From Callorhinus ursinus (Eukaryota > Chordata > Mammalia > Carnivora > Otariidae), in the NCBI RefSeq assembly GCF_003265705.1, contig NW_020312788.1, positions 7,666,695-7,730,694 on the forward strand: a stretch of 64,000 nt of DNA. Direction: 5' to 3'. The position numbers and the translations under genes are program-made. Shown piece by piece: positions 1 to 11,779 of this stretch (within the stretch, counting starts at the first letter, position 1; each line of letters begins with the position of its first letter). The notes below the pieces were generated by a model that saw only the letters and a program-made list of their open reading frames with translations, did no database searches and was not told the DNA's origin.

Positions 1-194
1 TCCACCTGATGTGTCCTGACGAGGTGGACCGGGTTACACCAGTGCCTTTGACTCAAATACAGTGATGACCTTTGATAGAGGAAAGGGGAGAGAGGGCTGA
101 GGGGAGAAAGCTGGAGCTACAGTCAGCATCACTTCACAGTAATGTAAAGGGGACAGAGAATCCCACAAAGTCAGCCCTGTGCGGAAATGGGTTT

Positions 195-258
195 CAATTA
201 GCAATAATCGCACCTTGGATAAACCTCATTGGCTATGATACTGCCACTGTGCAAAGCT
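195..258 (-). pseudogene. RNU4: 3'-truncated U4 snRNA retropseudogene
   Basis: Read on the minus strand from 258, this matches the first 64 nt of U4 spliceosomal snRNA. It begins AGCTTTGCACAGTGGCAGTA and runs through the 5' stem-loop region to GCTAATTG. Four differences from the U4 sequence I know are visible, and all four lie at CpG sites, as expected of methylation decay after insertion. The remaining part of U4 (3' stem-loops and Sm site) is absent. A perfect 13-bp direct repeat, GGAAATGGGTTTC, flanks it at 183-195 and 260-272. There is no poly(A) tail. This fits the known class of short, 3'-truncated snRNA pseudogenes made by LINE machinery. At the 3' junction the target sequence GAAA also matches U4, so priming by microhomology is plausible. 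It cannot produce a functional U4. Confidence 0.9.
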
Positions 259-402
259 AGGAAATGGGTTTCTAGGCAAATATTTGGGTTACTTGGGCAT
301 AGTACTATAACCATTGAGTTTGGCAACTGAACTAGATTAAAATGAATACGTTTAAGCAGCATTAAATAAAAATAAAGTACTATCTTAAAAATTGCATAAT
401 TA

Positions 403-594
403 GGGGTGCCTGGGTGGCTCAGTTGGTTAAGCGACTGCCTTCGGGTCAGGTCATGATCCTGGAGTCCCTGGATCGAGTCCCGCATCGGGCTCCCCGCTCA
501 GCGGGGAGTCTGCTTCTCCCTCTGACCCTCCCCCCTCTCATGTGCTCTCTCTCTCTCATTCTCTCTGTCTCAAATAAATAAATAAAATCTTTAA
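403..594 (+). mobile_element. CAN-SINE (tRNA-Lys derived)
   Basis: The element has a full-length head GGGGTGCCTGGGTGGCTCAG, a pol III A-box-like TGGCTCAGTTGG, a B-box-like GATCGAGTCC, a CT-rich body and an (AAATA)n/AAATCTTT tail. A perfect 16-bp target-site duplication, AAAAATTGCATAATTA, lies at 387-402 and 595-610. Confidence 0.97.
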
Positions 595-690
595 AAAAAT
601 TGCATAATTAATCTAATCAACTGTAGTGTCCTCTTAATTGTATTTCTGTGAGACCTTAAAAAGTGTCATCTGCTATAGATTATGACTCAA

Positions 691-739
691 AGAAAGAAAG
701 AAAGAGAGAGAGAGAGAAAAAAGGAAAGAAAAGAAAAAC
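691..739. repeat. GAAA/GA-rich simple repeat
   Basis: The stretch is an AGAAAGAAAG run passing into AGAGAGAG and an A-rich purine tract. Confidence 0.85.
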
Positions 740-884
740 CAAACAGATTAGGTTGAAATGAGATCACTGTAATCGGGTATCAAAGATGACTTGTAAAAAT
801 AGCTACCTCCTATCCAGATATACGAGTGCAGGATGAACAAATAGCAGTAATAGTGGTAATATTTATTTAAGATAATGGTGGCGG

Positions 885-1035
885 TAAGGATGATCACATA
901 GCACCATTCTGAATCCTTACATCACTAGATCATCACAGCAATGCTATAAGGCTGATACTGTTAGCATTTTAGAGAGGAGGAAAAGGAAAAAGTTGATGGA
1001 CTTATGGTTAGCAAGTGGCAGAGCCAGAAGTAAGT
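885..1035 (-). repeat. MIR SINE fragment
   Basis: The order of motifs (ATCCTTACATCA..., AGCAATGCTATAAGGCTGATACT, TTTTAGAGAGGAGGAAAAGG, AAGTGGCAGAGCCAGAAGT) follows the reverse complement of the MIR core and head. The element is old and heavily diverged. Confidence 0.6.
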
Positions 1036-1369
1036 ACAGTAGTTCTTCGGTTTTTCTTTAATGTTCTCTGAAGCTCCATAGGAGCCTTTCAATGCAAGTT
1101 TATCCTAAACGTTTGCTGCGCTTTTAAACCCTCTTTAATTGGCCCTTTTGTTTCAGTGCTGTAGGATTTTTTAATGACAGAGCCCAAATAATGACAAATC
1201 CTCACAATATTTGCAAATCCCGCAAATCAATACTTCAAAGGGAGGTAGAACCAGTTGCTTTGGGGATTTAAACAAAAGGAGAATGATTTCCTAAATCAAT
1301 CAGTCCATTGCCATACTTTGCTTGCTTGAAACAACAATGACAACAATACTACTTAAAATTCTTTGTTTC

Positions 1370-1480
1370 CAAGTTTGGAAGAGACACTGGAGATCATCTT
1401 GTCCCTTGCCCACACTTTACAGATGAGAAAACTGAGGGCCAAAGAAATGCATTAACTAATTTGCTCAAGGTAATACAATG
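1370..1480 (-). repeat. Old MIR-like repeat
   Basis: The segment contains GAGATCATCTTGTCC, TTTACAGATGAGAAAACTGA and GCTCAAGGTAATAC. These match the 'ATTTTACAGATGAGGAAACTGAG ... TTGCCCAAGGTCA' pattern of old mammalian SINEs. The family assignment is uncertain. Confidence 0.45.
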
Positions 1481-1748
1481 ATATGAAAGGGACTAATTTT
1501 CCAGAAAGTAGTTTTAAGTGGCATTCACCATTGTCTTTTAGTGATTTGTGGTATAGTTAATCTAGGTTACTGAGGTGACTGGTATAGAATAGGCATTTTG
1601 CAACTTTTTGTTAATCTTCATCCTTTTGCTCAACTTTGGCTTTTGCTCAAGGCTCCAGAATCATTACTTTTGTTACATGAGAGTAAACAATAGATTTTTA
1701 GATAGTTATTCCTCCTTTACTGTATCTCTCCCATCTTCATTATTCTTC

Positions 1749-1946
1749 TTTTTTAAAGATTTATTTATTTGAGAGAGAGAGCATGCAGTAGGGAGGGGCA
1801 GAGGCAGAGGGAGAAAAAGAATCTCAAGCAGAACCCCCCCGAGCTTGAGACCCCCAATATGGGGCTCCATCTCCAGACCCTGAGATCATGACCTGAGCTG
1901 AAATCAAGAGTGGGTGGCTTAACCGACTGAGCCACCCAGGCGCCCC
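1749..1946 (-). mobile_element. CAN-SINE
   Basis: On the plus strand it starts with TTTTTTAAAGATTTATTTATTTGAGAG and ends with ACTGAGCCACCCAGGCGCCCC, the mirror image of the SINE tail and tRNA-like head. A short possible duplication (TATTCTT) flanks it. Confidence 0.93.
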
Positions 1947-2164
1947 TGCTATTCTTTGCTGAAGAATGAAAGCCTTTAACAAGTTTGCTTTTTGAGGGGA
2001 GGAATCATCTTTTCTTTCCTTCCCTTACTAGTTTAACAATGCTTCATTTCTAGGACCAACAAAGAAACCATGGGTTAAGATGTTTAGTTAATGAATTTTT
2101 TACTCCTTTTCTTATAATCAACTCCCTAGTTCTAGAATTATTTACCCATCTTACGCATTAAATT

Positions 2165-2262
2165 TTGTATTGAATTATGTGTGTGTATAAATATGTAGTT
2201 ATGTATATGCATAAGTGTATATGTGTTTAATACATCCCCCCCCACACACACACACCACATTT
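2165..2262. repeat. TG/TA and CA-rich low-complexity tract
   Basis: An alternating purine-pyrimidine stretch (TGTGTGTATAAATATG...) is followed by C-rich and (CA)n sequence. It has the look of a decayed microsatellite. Confidence 0.7.
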
Positions 2263-2289
2263 TTCCTAGGCCTAGTACCATCTGTGAGA

Positions 2290-2520
2290 TGTTATAGAGC
2301 CTAGATTTTGGATTCAAATGTTAGCGCCAACTCTTAGTGTGTAGATAACTTTGCACAATTTACTTGCCTTCTTCACTCTCTTGTGTCTCCCTATGTAGTT
2401 AGTAATAGCATTTTTTTCAAAGCTATTCTTAGGTTAACAGATATATGTGATTGTGTAGAGTCTAGCACAATGCCTGGCATATAGTCAGTGATCAATAAAT
2501 GCTGTTATTAGTTTTGCTTG
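2290..2520 (+). repeat. MIR SINE
   Basis: The order is that of MIR: a head around AGATTTTGGATTCAAATGTTAG, a core near ATAACTTTGCACAATTTACTTG, and a 3' end GCACAATGCCTGGCATATAGT...CAATAAATGCTGTTATTAG. Confidence 0.65.
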
Positions 2521-2639
2521 GCCTATAGTAGGTCTTCAATACATATTATAGTGTTATTATTATTATATATTATGTCTCTGACCATTCAAGATTTCTCTCA
2601 TTACCATAGCAACAATGCTTTATAACTACCACCATGTAA

Positions 2640-2755
2640 CTTCAGTCTTTAAATAGAAAAATAAGCAGGATGTATTATACTGTGAGGATTGTGCAAGATG
2701 ATCCACATACAACTGTCATATAAAGTGCTCAATAAATGTTAGATATCATTATGGT
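2640..2755 (+). repeat. MIR SINE 3' fragment
   Basis: The AAGTGCTCAATAAATGTTAGATATCATTATG end is typical of a MIR 3' terminus. The upstream AGGATTGTGCAAGATGATCC fits the preceding core. Confidence 0.55.
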
Positions 2756-2889
2756 GTTGTTTGTCAACATAACTGTTTTATGAGGCTTGCTATGCATATT
2801 TTCCTTCTCTAGCTGCTTTAGCTTCCTAAGGAGGTGAATCAGCTTAGTTCTTCATTCTAAAAGAAATAGAAAACCACTAATTATTTGGA

Positions 2890-3000
2890 AATCTTAGTTC
2901 TGCCTGTATTGTCCTTTGTGGCTTTGGCCAGATAATTTATCATCTGTAAGACTCAGTTTCTCAAACTTAGAGTAAAGTATCCAAATGAGATCTTGAGTGT
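2890..3000 (+). repeat. MIR SINE core fragment
   Basis: The pattern GTGGCTTTGGCCAGATAATTTATCATCTGTAAGACTCAG matches the MIR core ('ccttgggcaagtta...cctcatctgtaaaatgg') with much divergence. Confidence 0.5.
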
Positions 3001-4227
3001 ACCTTTCACAATTTCATACAGAAATTGTTTTCTTGAATCTGTTATGTGAGTGAATGTCATAAGGCAATCACCATTCACCACAAAAGCATGGGACCACTAC
3101 TTTCCTCTCAGAGTCTAATTTGAAATAATCCAGTGAGATTTCTTATAAAAGAGGCATATGCCAGTTGAAAGTCAAATACTAAATATCCTTGTTTTAGATG
3201 GAGTTTTTAACTTCCTGTATTTTCTCCATTTCCTAATTTGGCAGTCTGGTACCACATCAAGATAAAGGGCAGTGTATACATTACTTAGACAGTGAGGATC
3301 ACAGAGTAAGCCATTTGTTTGGTTAATGTCATTATAAATTTTTTACAACGTCAGCCTGGACCTTATTATATGTGGAACCACAGAGAGTCATAATCTGATG
3401 AGCCATAAAGCAATATAGTTTTGTCAAAAAATCTATTTGTTGAGTAAAATGCATTTACACTCGCTTTCTTTAATAGATGGTGTATAGTGACATCTATTGG
3501 AGATTGTGTGTAATGACTAACACAGCTAAAATCAACATTCTAAGGGTGTGGTAAGCTTTTAGTGTGGAGAAAATGCACTAAATGGAAACATGAAAATATA
3601 AATTCGGTATTAACACTTATGGTGGATGACTCCCTGAAGAATTGAAGATGATCCATATATATCCCATAAAATAAATAGCTTCAAGTGACTGGAAAAATTG
3701 AAGGGGAAGAGAGCAATTTCCATGGTAACCATATAAAAGGGAATTTTTAAAAGAAAGAGTAAGGTGAGGAACAGAAATAAAAAGAGATTGACCAGAAAGA
3801 AGAATATACCGGACAAGCAAATAAATAGGGCAGAAGCATTTCCTTAGTTGAAATATTGTGTAAAATACTATTTAATTCTCTAAAACAATAATCCTGATAA
3901 AACAACTGTGGACATGATTACAGTTATATCATGTATTATGCCATAAAATTAAATTTCCCAGATAAAAGTACTGTAGCACAGATGTGCCGGAAATAGCCGT
4001 AGCAACACAGCATGGAGAAGACAGTAGACTGGAGGGCGGGAGGGCAGGTCCAGAGCCCAGGTCTGTTGTATCTTCTGGGGACCTTAATGATTTTACCCAC
4101 AAAATGAGAAGGAATGACAAAACAATTTCAAGGGCGAAATCCAGCTTTAAATTCTTCATGCCTGACTTTAAAGTAATGGCACCTTTTCTTTATTAATGAT
4201 TCCATGATTAGTCATTAACTTGATGTG
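3001..4227. other. No recognised gene or repeat
   Basis: This is AT-rich single-copy-looking sequence. A purine-rich tract lies around 3690-3830 and a short GC-richer piece around 4010-4080. The only open frames are short and have no recognisable product. Confidence 0.5.
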
Positions 4228-4345
4228 CAACTTTGCACAAAACACTTAGCCTCTCTGTGCCAGCCTCCTCACTTACAGTTGTAGGTGTTTGGCTTGGATG
4301 ACCTCTGGACTGACATCTCTAAAATGGGATTCTTCTCATTTGTGC
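4228..4345 (+). repeat. MIR SINE fragment
   Basis: The run GCAACTTTGCACAAAACACTTAGCCTCTCTGTGCCAGCCTCCTCA, followed by GGATGACCTCTGGACTGACATCT, resembles the MIR core. Confidence 0.55.
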
Positions 4346-4949
4346 CTGGGTGAATTCAAATTCTACCTTGAGGTAGAGTTCAGAGAATCCGTGAAACCCC
4401 AAGCATCTAGATAAAAGGACTACTTACATCAAGCATGAATATATCTCCAAATGTATTTATATGAGATGGAAGGGGATATTTTGATTTTTTTTAAATACAT
4501 GCATCTATACCATTTCTGTCATTTTCTTGGTAACCGAGGACAACAGCAGAAAGTGTAGTGTGTCTCTGAAGGTCTTGTCTCCTCCCCAACTCTACCCTCA
4601 GTTGGGTTTCAAGCTTGGTACAGTGCCACTAGAGGGAAAAAGAGGTCTAAATTTCTGAGGGCAACTCTCTGGATCCTCCCAAAGCCTTTATAGTTTAAGC
4701 TGAGACTCATTCCAGGATTGCCTGAGATTATGAAACACAACTAAATATGCATTTCCTATGCCTGTTCTGAAGAGAGACACTTCAGTGTAGCAAATCATAC
4801 TACCTACATTCAAATTTTACTAAGCCCATTCTGGAAAAAGCTACAGGTTCCTAGAATTTCTTCATAATCAACAAAGGAGAAACTTTTTTTCTTGATGTTT
4901 TGACTTGAAGGCAAGCTTAGAATCCTCTTGGTAGTAAATTACAGACCAA

Positions 4950-5090
4950 TTTTATTGGTCATATAGTATGTGCCAAAAATGATGTTAAAACTTCAGGCAC
5001 AGTGTCTCATTTAACCTTTATGACTGAATGAAGGTCTTTTAACCTTTTATAAATGAAGAAAATTAAGCTATAGAAGTTTAACATATTAAG
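4950..5090 (-). repeat. MIR SINE fragment
   Basis: The sequence contains ATATAGTATGTGCCA, TCTCATTTAACCTTTATGAC and TTTTATAAATGAAGAAAATTAAGC. This is the MIR pattern in reverse orientation. Confidence 0.5.
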
Positions 5091-5123
5091 TTTAACACTG
5101 ATTTGCAATATCATGAATTCGCT

Positions 5124-5239
5124 CTCGTTCTGCCTCTCTCTCTCCCCCTCCCTTTCTCTGTCTCTCTCTCTCCCCATATATATATATATATATATGATGT
5201 GTATGTATGGCACACATGTACATACACACACACACACAG
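5124..5239. repeat. Compound microsatellite (CT)n-(TA)n-(CA)n
   Basis: CT-rich runs are followed by CCATATATATATATATATATG and then ACACACACACACAC, separated by short spacers. Confidence 0.92.
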
Positions 5240-5778
5240 GTCCACTTTAATTGGTTTCTAGCATTGTTATAGGTTTAATCTTTCTTACCTTACTTATATT
5301 ATGAGGTAATGGTCAATGGTATGTTTAGTTTCTATATACGAAGGGCTAAGGTAAATTTAGGGTTAACAAATAGCTTTACTTTCTATTTCTGGTGTTGTTG
5401 GTTTGCCATGGGAAATAAAACAGAATGCAGAGAACTTTATATAAGGTTAAGAAATATCAACTGCTATTGATAGAGGTGAATGGGGGAGTTGAGGCACACT
5501 GAATTAAACTTAATACATTTATTTTAAGTAACTATGTGTCAAAAATTTTATTTCAATTTTTTTTTTCATTTTTTCCTTTTTTTATTATAGAGGATTTTCA
5601 ACATATTAAAAAATAAAACAGTAAAATGAACCCCAACCACCATGAACCTATGGGCAAACCTGCCTCAACCAAAACCCATCTACTTGCCCCTCCCAAATTA
5701 TTATGAAGCAAATCCTTGGCATCACACAATTTCATCTTTATATGTTTTAGAATGTGTCACTAAAATATAAGGAATTTC

Positions 5779-5980
5779 GGGGCACCTGGGTGGCTCAATC
5801 GGTTAAGCGGCCAACTCTTGATTTTGGCTCAGGTCATAATCTCAGGGTCGTGAGATAGAGCCCTACATTGGGTTCCCTGTTCAGTGGGGAGTCTGCTTCA
5901 GAGTCTTTCTCTCCTCTCCCTTTACCTCCCCCCACTAGCATTGTCCCTCTCTCAAATAAATAAATAAATCTTTAAAAAAA
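5779..5980 (+). mobile_element. CAN-SINE
   Basis: The head GGGGCACCTGGGTGGCTCAA is followed by TAAGCGGCCAACTCTTGATTTTGGCTCAGG and a CT-rich body, with an (AAATA)n tail. An imperfect duplication lies around 5766-5777 (TATAAGGAATTT) and 5981-5992 (TGTAAAGAATTT), so the copy is moderately old. Confidence 0.94.
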
Positions 5981-6060
5981 TGTAAAGAATTTTGTGTAAT
6001 GTACATTAATACATTTATCACACATATCTCAAAACAATTTCTTATTAGCAACTATTCAAT

Positions 6061-6780
6061 GTTTTTTTGAAATGCAATTGAATTTAGAAAATTTTCTTAG
6101 CAAACAAGACATAGAAAGGAACATTTTCAATCCGATAAAGACTCTTAAAAATCTACATCATATATCATAATTAATGGTAAATTATTGACAGGTTTCTCTA
6201 GAAATCAAAAACAAGACATGGATTCATGCTATCACTACTTGCAGAAAACATAGCACCAAATCTTAGCAATATAAGGAATCAATAACAAAAAGACATTCAC
6301 TTTCAAATCAAGAAATTAAGCTATCAGTTTTATAAATGGCATGATTGTGTATGTAGAAAATAAAGACTCCTTAGGAACGTAGCTAGATATAGCAAGGTAG
6401 ATGCGTACAAGGTAAATATACAAAAATTAATTGCATTTTTAAATACCAGGAATAAGGGGATGGAAAATGAAAGATTTTTAAATAACATAAAAAACATGAA
6501 GTACTGAGTAAAAATTCAATCAATGCATGCAAGACCTCTACGTTGAAAAACTATAAATATTATTGAAAAAAAAAAGAAGTCCAATATAAATAGAGAGATA
6601 TATAATGTCCGTGGATTAGAACTTTGAATATTGCAAAAATATTAATTCCTTTAGACATGATTTCCAATAAAAATTAGGATCTATAGACTTTATATCTAGT
6701 TGTATATTCTTTTGAAGCATACACAAATATTGACAAAAATAGATTTGTACTAAATATCTAATTTGAAAGAATCATAGATG
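6061..6780 (+). mobile_element. Old L1 fragment, ORF2 reverse-transcriptase region
   Basis: Diverged L1 ORF2 text is visible: ATTAATGGTAAATTATTGACAGG, TCAAAAACAAGACATGGATTCATGC, GGCATGATTGTGTATGTAGAAAATA and GACCTCTACGTTGAAAAACTATAAA. They occur in the right order. Many stops and indels mean it is long dead. Confidence 0.7.
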
Positions 6781-7329
6781 TTCACAAACACAACACAAGG
6801 TAAGGCCTGATCATTCCACTAATAAAAATACAATGAGCCACTCTCAGATTTAGGGAGTTGACTGGAGAGCAAAAAAGAAGAAGAAACCAAAGGTGCCAGT
6901 TCCCTGGGCCCTTGTCCAACACACTGAAAAGGACAACACTGAAACAAAAAAAAGCTGAATGATCACACTGCAAGTTGTAGAATATCCTGATGCTGAGGAG
7001 CCAAGTCTAGATTGCAGTTAAGTGGTTTTATATCATGCACCTCTATATTGAGGAGAATTGACAGAAAGCCCCATAACTCATTTGACCCCAGAGGTGATGA
7101 AAAACTGTCTTATAACAGCCTTCCAGAGGAGATAAAGAGATGAGTGGGCAACGGCCTCATAGAAGATCCTTAAAGTCCTCTCACATTCTCATGTCCCCAG
7201 AAGATCGAAAGGTATACTGTCAAGACTCAAATAAGCTGCAGTTTAAGCCTTTGCTTTTATGAATATAATGCAAGGTCAGCTAGGTAGCATGGATGAGCCA
7301 TTCCCCTAAAACTATGTTCTTTATGAAAA
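6781..7329. other. Unassigned sequence between two L1 pieces
   Basis: This segment of about 550 bp splits two old L1 fragments of the same orientation, so it may itself be an old insertion such as an LTR. I do not recognise a family and see no coding signal. Confidence 0.35.
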
Positions 7330-8340
7330 ATATAGTAAGCAAAGAAGTTTCAGATGATAAATGTATTAAAAGATGCTCCATATCATATGTCACCAAGAAA
7401 AAATGCCAATTAAAACAAAATGAGATACCACTAAACACCTATTGGAATGGCCAAAATTCAGAACACTGATAATATCAAATGTTGGCAAGGATGTGGAGTA
7501 ATAGGAACACTCCTTTATTGTTGGTGGGAATACAAAACGGTACAATCACTTTGAAAGATAGTTCGGCAGGTTTTTTGTTTTTTGTTTTTTTTAAACAAAA
7601 CTAAATATACTCTAACCATGCACTCCAGCAATTGCATTCTTTGGTATTTACTCAAAGGAATTAAAAGTTTATGTTCACATAAAACCTGCTGTTTGTAACA
7701 GTTTTATTTGTAATCATCAAATTCTGGAAGCAACCTAGATGTACTTCAGGAGACAAATGGATCAACAAACTGTGGAACATTCACACATTGGAATATTATT
7801 CAGTAATGAAACAAAATGAACTATCAAGCCATGAAAAGATATGGAGAAATCTTAAATGCATACTACTAAGTGAAAGAAGCAAATCTGAGAAGGCTACATA
7901 CTATATAATTTCAACTATATGATTATTCTGAAAAAGGTAAAACTATGGAGACACTAAAAAGATCAGTCAAAACCAGGGGTAGGGAGAAAAGGAAGAGAAG
8001 AATAGGCAGAGCACAAAAAGTGTTTAGGGTAGTAAAAATACTCTGTGATATTATAATTATGGATATAGGTCATTGTACATTAGTCCAAAGTCTTAGGATG
8101 TAAAACACCAAGAATGAACTCCAAGGTAAACTATATGCTTTGGGTAATTATGATGTATTGATATAGATCTATCCTTGGTAAAATGTACCATTCTGGCAAG
8201 TAATGTTGATAATGGGGGTGGCTATGCAATATGTGGGGTGAAGGGTATATGAGAAATCTCTATACTTTCTTCTCAATTTAGTTGTAACTCTAAAATTGCT
8301 CTAAAAACAAATTCTTAAAAAATAAATAATAAAAGTTAAA
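7330..8340 (+). mobile_element. Old L1 3' end (ORF2 C-terminus and 3'UTR)
   Basis: Typical L1 ORF2 C-terminal text is present: CAAAATGAGATACCACTAAACACC, GGATGTGGAGTAATAGGAACAC, TTGGTGGGAATACAAAACGG, ATGGATCAACAAACTG and GAATATTATTCAGTAATGAA. An L1M-type 3'UTR (GTAAACTATATGCTTTGGGTAATTATGATG) and an A-rich end follow. Confidence 0.85.
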
Positions 8341-9085
8341 AAAACAATAAAAATCAAAAGCAACAAAAAATATCATGTATTTAGAAACTTAAAAAAATTA
8401 AGACGGGGATGGGGAAGAAGATGTTAGGAAAATAATTACTTACAGCTCAATGCCAAATTTCTGCATCAGAATTAAAATAGTTTTAAAAAATATGTGTGTG
8501 TGTGTGTATCAGAAAATAAGAAAAAAATAAAAACATGGGTTAACTAAGTCAGAAAGATTGAAAATAAGAAAGAAAATAAATAAAAAGCAATTAAAAAGAA
8601 GGAAATATTACTAGATGTAACCATCAGTATCCACATTATGTTTAAAATGAATTCTTACTGATTTTTCCAAGACAAATCTGTTATCATATGGATAAATCCC
8701 CATGTTAATCTCTAAGAAATCTAATTTCCGTCATTCATTAGCCCTTTACTTAATTATTCAATTCCAGTATTCTTATATAATAGTATCAGAATTCTTATAT
8801 CCTGTGGGAAAAGCAACTAGACAACAGTACTAATGTGAAGTACATTTACCTGAGTCTTACAGGCTTCATTCATATCTATGAATTTATATCTGTATGTTTA
8901 TAGATATGTGTGTATGCACAGTTTAGTACGCAAACATATCAGCCTAAAATTAATTACATACCAGTAGCAACAAGCACACCAAGTGCCCAGATTTTGGTTT
9001 CTAACACCATTCTCCAATAAATAGAATGAGAGCCCCTTGGCAGAAATAGATGAATCTAAGGCAGGGCTAGAAAATACACAGGATG

Positions 9086-9260
9086 GGTTAGTCTGGTGAT
9101 GGGTATTAAAGAGGGCACATACTGCATGGAGCACTGGGTGTTATATGCAAACAATGAATCATGGAACACTACATCAAAAACTAATGATGTAATGTATGGT
9201 GATTAACATAACATAATTAAAAAAAATAAAAATAAAATAAAATAAATCATAAAGCCAAAA
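9086..9260 (+). mobile_element. 5'-truncated carnivore L1 (last ~175 bp only)
   Basis: The text from GGTTAGTCTGGTGATGGGTATTAAAG to GTGATTAACATAACATAATT is the same 3' terminus as in the two long L1 copies, followed by an A-rich tail. A 17-bp duplication with one mismatch (AGAAAATACACAGGATG / AGAAAATACACATGATG) lies at 9069-9085 and 9261-9277. Confidence 0.93.
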
Positions 9261-9277
9261 AGAAAATACACATGATG

Positions 9278-10030
9278 AACCTGGAGCATCTCATTGTGCC
9301 AGAAAGTTAAAAAGTGCTTAAAAAAACAAATGAGCAACCTCTTTCACGTGGATAGAGGTGTATCAAATGGGCATGGGAGACAAATTAAAGAGCTCCCAAT
9401 GGGAAAGCTAAAACAATTCAAGCAATAAAATAAACAGATGATAACCAAATAATAAATACTAATGAGTCCACATTGATATAAATAAATGATTGAATAAATG
9501 AGGCACACAAGTCAGATCTAACAGTGAAGAATAATTTCCAATAAATTCTGTAGGTACTCCACACTAAAGGAAGTGGAGCATAACTCCCCACTCCATAAGT
9601 GTGGGCTGCACATAGTAACTTCCTTCCCAAGAGTACAGTCAGGAGCGGGGGGAAGAGAATGACTTCACCATGGAGAAACTGACAAACAGGACTTCAGACA
9701 GGTGATCAAGGTCAACATCAACAGTTATAAATCATGTTAATAGTATGTTCCCTGGATATGATGTGATGAAAGTGGCACTTAACCTTTGTGATCTTCCCCC
9801 CAGAAACTCAAAACCCCAAGATAATCACGATAAAAATATCAGACAATTTCTAACATAGAGCATCCTATAATATAATTTACCAGCAATCAAAATTGTCAAG
9901 GTCATCAATAACAAGGAAATTCGGAGAAACTGTTACAAATAAATATAATATGGTATCTTCCAACAGAAATAAAACATTAGGTAAAACCAGAGGGAATCAA
10001 ACTAGGAACTTTAGTTAATAATTTTAAAAA
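9278..10030 (+). mobile_element. Old L1 3'UTR
   Basis: The segment contains ACAAACAGGACTTCAGACAGGTGATCAAGG, GATATGATGTGATGAAAGTGGCACTTAACC, AATTGTCAAGGTCATCAATAACAAGGAAA and AACTTTAGTTAATAAT. These are typical of an L1M-type 3'UTR in order. The 175-bp young L1 end inserted just upstream. Confidence 0.7.
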
Positions 10031-11779
10031 GGAAGGACATGACAAGGAAAAAAAAAAAAAACTCACTGAAAAGAGGTCTTGCATAGACCCAAATAATAGT
10101 GCACCATGAATTTTCCCCCAAAGCATAATGTATCCTATCCTTGTGAGTCTGGGTTTGGAATTTATAATGCATCATTAGACTTAAGCAAAATTCTAAAATA
10201 TTTTAGGGAACACAAGCACCCTAGAAATACATTTTTTCAGTCAGTACAATGAGGCAACATCCATTAAAAGCAGGAAAATGAGACGAAGTCTGGTTGCGGC
10301 CAAGCAATCGAAAGTTAGGTGTCTGTTAGCTCTGTTCTTGGCTCTAACTGTACTTACTGATCTTACTGGTAAGAAGATGTTCATGACATTTCTGACACAG
10401 GTTTACGAAGCAAAAGAATCCTCTAAAATGAAATCAAGCACCTACTAAAATTATAGACAAAATTCTAAGTTTTATCTTCAGAGCTGTGGATTTTTTTCTA
10501 TTTTTCAAATCAAGGATTTACTGTGCTTGATGTACAGAAAATACATAAAGAATGTCAGTAGCTCAAATGGTCCTGCTCCTCCCAAGAAAACTGCCGATAA
10601 GAGAGTCCTGTCACCAGGCAGAACTTGGAGCAGCCAGATTTGCAGTACCATTTGAATCAATGATTTGATAAATAGATGCACCTAAAAATTTACAGATCCT
10701 ACCCTATGTCTCAAAATCTCTATGTTCTAGTATGTGGAATTTGTTCTAGTCCCATTATCAATGTTCATTTTTTTTCTAAGTCTCTTTCTTTATTCTCCTT
10801 TTGTAAATAATAATTCTTGTTGCAATTTTCCTGTTTTAGAGTGATTAAATTTTAATTAAAAGTTTACTAGGGTTTTTTTTCATGAATCCAGGCAAAATGT
10901 ATAATAATAACAATAATAATAATAATAATAAACCTGGAAGAGGAATGGATGTAATCTGAAGACTGTAGACTCAGAGAAATGTGTCTTTATTTCTCAAATC
11001 TTTGGGTTGTATCTTTGAGATAAATACTTTTGAAGTTGTTTCTATATAGAGTTCTATTATGCTTTAAGTAGACATAAATTTGGAATCTTATAAACGTGGA
11101 TAGGTGATTATATGTGCCAGGCCAAAAAAAATGGATAAAATATACTAGAAATTCCAAATATATCATCATTGATCAGCTATAATGGACTTGGGTGTTGGTG
11201 TTTAGAATGGCCTCTCTAGGGCTGACTATGAGGTAGGATCTTTGCAAAGGTCATGTGGGTAGAGAGAACACATCCCTGCGTACTATTATCAGAATCTCTT
11301 TACTTGCTTCCTGTCCAGCTTATAGTGCTCTAAAGAACGTTTTTTCTATTCAAATTAATTAACTTCCTTTTTCCTCTTCAAGCCCTTGTCAATGCTACCT
11401 GTTATGCTATGCTATATCTAACATTTTTGCAAATACAGAAAGTACAAAGATCATATGTTCTGGCAAATGCTCAAGAGAAGTCCAAGTTAAATAATTTTAT
11501 TCTTTTTGTAAAGGCAGTTAATGAAATGAGTAATCAATAGCCACTTAATATGTATTCCCTGGAGGAAATGTTCACATACTTCATTTCACAAATTAGAAAA
11601 GAGTCTTTTTCAAACCACATGAGATATTTTTGGATAAATAAAATGCAAAGATGACTCTGCCTTTGAAACACTTTGGTGAAACATTTCAAAATAATAACAG
11701 AGTATATCAATTAAAATAAACTGTTGATTGAAGCAGTGAAGAATAAAGACTAGAATTTGAGTCCCGCAGTAAGGAATTG
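10031..11779. other. No recognised gene or repeat, apart from an (AAT)n run
   Basis: This is AT-rich sequence. An (AAT/AAC)n microsatellite sits at about 10899-10930. There is no credible coding frame. Confidence 0.5.

Noticed and set aside
5007..5237. 76-codon minus-strand frame rich in Arg and Glu
   Set aside because: It is a translation of the CT/TA/CA microsatellite.
6781..7329. Possible LTR between L1 pieces
   Set aside because: The position suggests an insertion, but I could not see LTR hallmarks (TG...CA ends, polyadenylation signal, duplications) well enough to claim it.
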